DNA of 5,724 nt from Nitrososphaera sp. (GTDB lineage Archaea; Thermoproteota; Nitrososphaeria; Nitrososphaerales; Nitrososphaeraceae): contig JANWHJ010000069.1 of NCBI GenBank assembly GCA_025450475.1, positions 1-5,724 of the forward strand, written 5' to 3'. The notes below the pieces were generated by a model. It searched no databases. It was given only the letters and a program-made list of their open reading frames with translations, and was not told the origin of the DNA. Position numbers and translations under genes: made by a program. This document shows, piece after piece, positions 5,063 through 5,724 of the stretch (positions are counted from its first letter, which is position 1; the number at the start of each line of letters is the position of its first letter).

Positions 5063-5455
5063 CTACTGTGCGATTATTTTTCCGCGCATTTGAGGGTGGT
5101 ACCAGCAATAATATTCGTACGTCCCGGGATGACTTGCCACTATTGCGGTTAGGAAGTTCTGGCCGCCACGAAGTGGTGCAGTGTTGATGGAAGTTATCCC
5201 GCCATTCTCCTGCTCGTCCACCCTTAGGTCATGGGTTACAACGTCGTCGTTGCGCACAACCAGTTTTGTCGGGACGTCTACGCTCACCAGGATATCTGGG
5301 TTGGTGCCATTGAACGTACTTCTCTGCGCTATCAAAAGAATACCCTCAACTTGTAGCTCTTCATCGGGGTCAGAGTTCAAGAGATTGCCGATACCCCACA
5401 ATGAGCCCACAGTCAAGAAGGAAATGGCGATAATGGCGATAATGTTGTTACGCAT
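5063..5455 (-). CDS. Membrane-anchored cupredoxin (blue copper protein)
   Basis: The 130-aa protein has an N-terminal hydrophobic segment (about residues 4-26, IIAIIAISFLTVGSLWGIG), then an extracytoplasmic domain of about 100 residues. This domain shows the type 1 copper ligand pattern: His75 in VVTHDLRV, then Cys117, His120 and Met123 in YYCWYHPQMRGKI. The short Cys-x2-His-x2-Met loop and the GTYEYYC strand are typical of plastocyanin/COX2-like cupredoxins. Ammonia-oxidising Thaumarchaeota encode many such proteins and are thought to use them in place of cytochromes for electron transfer; the redox partner here is not known. A signal anchor is more likely than a cleaved lipoprotein signal because there is no Cys lipobox. 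ATG at 5455 is supported by the TATA-like box about 29 nt upstream. Confidence 0.93.
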   Translation of the reverse strand: MRNNIIAIIAISFLTVGSLWGIGNLLNSDPDEELQVEGILLIAQRSTFNGTNPDILVSVDVPTKLVVRNDDVVTHDLRVDEQENGGITSINTAPLRGGQNFLTAIVASHPGTYEYYCWYHPQMRGKIIAQ

Positions 5456-5477
5456 TCAGTAAAGAGCTACATGATCG

Positions 5478-5511
5478 CCTAAAAATTCCTTTGTCTGACT
5501 AGTGGTTTAGG
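5478..5511. promoter_or_regulatory. Cupredoxin promoter with a flanking inverted repeat
   Basis: The minus strand has TTTTTAGG (about 5485-5478), a TATA-like box about 27-29 nt upstream of the cupredoxin ATG. CCTAAA at 5478-5483, inside this box, is matched by TTTAGG at 5506-5511, an inverted repeat with a 22-nt spacer. It could be an operator overlapping the promoter, but a 6-bp repeat may be chance. Confidence 0.35.
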
Positions 5512-5686
5512 ACAATATTGGCATTTGGCGCACGGCATCAGAATAGCATGCAGCAGCGATCGCTGATAATAAAGGCTTAGAATAGTTCATGCGGGTGCTT
5601 GGCGAATTTCATATTGCGTGTGCCTAAGGCGAAAGTCAGTGACTCCAGCGGAGAAAATATTCAAGAAACAGACTGTCTAGTGGTAA

Positions 5687-5724
5687 ATGTTGAATAAAAA
5701 GAGAGTACTGCGAACGTTTGTCAG
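5687..5724 (+). CDS. Possible start of a gene cut by the window edge
   Basis: ATG at 5687 opens a frame (MLNKKRVLRTFV) that runs off the right edge without a stop. An A/T-rich AAAATATTC at 5654-5662 lies about 29 nt upstream, matching the leaderless promoter spacing elsewhere in the window. Twelve codons are too few to identify anything. Confidence 0.22.
   Translation, partial: MLNKKRVLRTFV

Noticed and set aside
5181..5462. 93-aa plus-strand frame antisense to the cupredoxin
   Set aside because: Low-complexity Ser/Thr-rich complement of a gene with intact copper ligands.
5620..5697. GTG-started 25-codon frame (MPKAKVSDSSGENIQ...)
   Set aside because: Too short, no recognisable motif, and an overlapping frame is equally protein-like.

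Overview
The window comes from an archaeon, most likely a soil or terrestrial ammonia-oxidising Thaumarchaeon (Nitrososphaeria, probably Nitrososphaeraceae). The evidence is an archaeal L10e (uL16) ribosomal protein, a tRNA-intron endonuclease subunit, a Drg-type GTPase with a TGS domain, a DUF929 thioredoxin-like protein, a DUF6659-type small protein as found in Nitrososphaeria, a membrane-anchored cupredoxin, and a tRNA-Glu with an archaeal bulge-helix-bulge intron. Most genes lie about 25-32 nt downstream of a TATA-like box with almost no leader, and TTG starts are common. That fits leaderless archaeal transcripts.

Layout. Positions 1-496 hold no convincing gene, only one weak short ORF (228-362). 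A DUF929 protein (+, to 1129) converges on rpl10e (-), and their stop codons share four bases. rpl10e and the endonuclease gene endA (+) diverge from a tiny intergenic region with one TATA-like core. Next come three small genes on the + strand: a 52-aa C2H2-type protein (2325-2483), a DUF6659-type protein (2516-2878) and a 49-aa Cys-rich protein (2923-3072). A tRNA-Glu(CTC) gene lies on the - strand (3212-3319), followed by about 500 bases without a gene that contain a run of three hairpins (3632-3702). The Drg GTPase (+, 3831-4952) converges on the cupredoxin (-, 5063-5455). The last 270 bases hold promoter-like and palindromic sequence and perhaps the first codons of another gene.

How parts relate. 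The most interesting pair is the endonuclease and the tRNA. The tRNA-Glu is interrupted in its T-loop (58/59), not at the usual 37/38 site, and shows a regular bulge-helix-bulge fold. The endonuclease encoded 1 kb away keeps the Tyr and Lys of the catalytic triad but has no candidate for the His. This suggests it is one half of a heteromeric enzyme of the broad-specificity (alpha-beta)2 type. rpl10e and drg both belong to translation. The DUF929 and cupredoxin genes relate to thiol-disulfide and copper/electron-transfer chemistry. No mobile element, CRISPR array or integration signature was seen.
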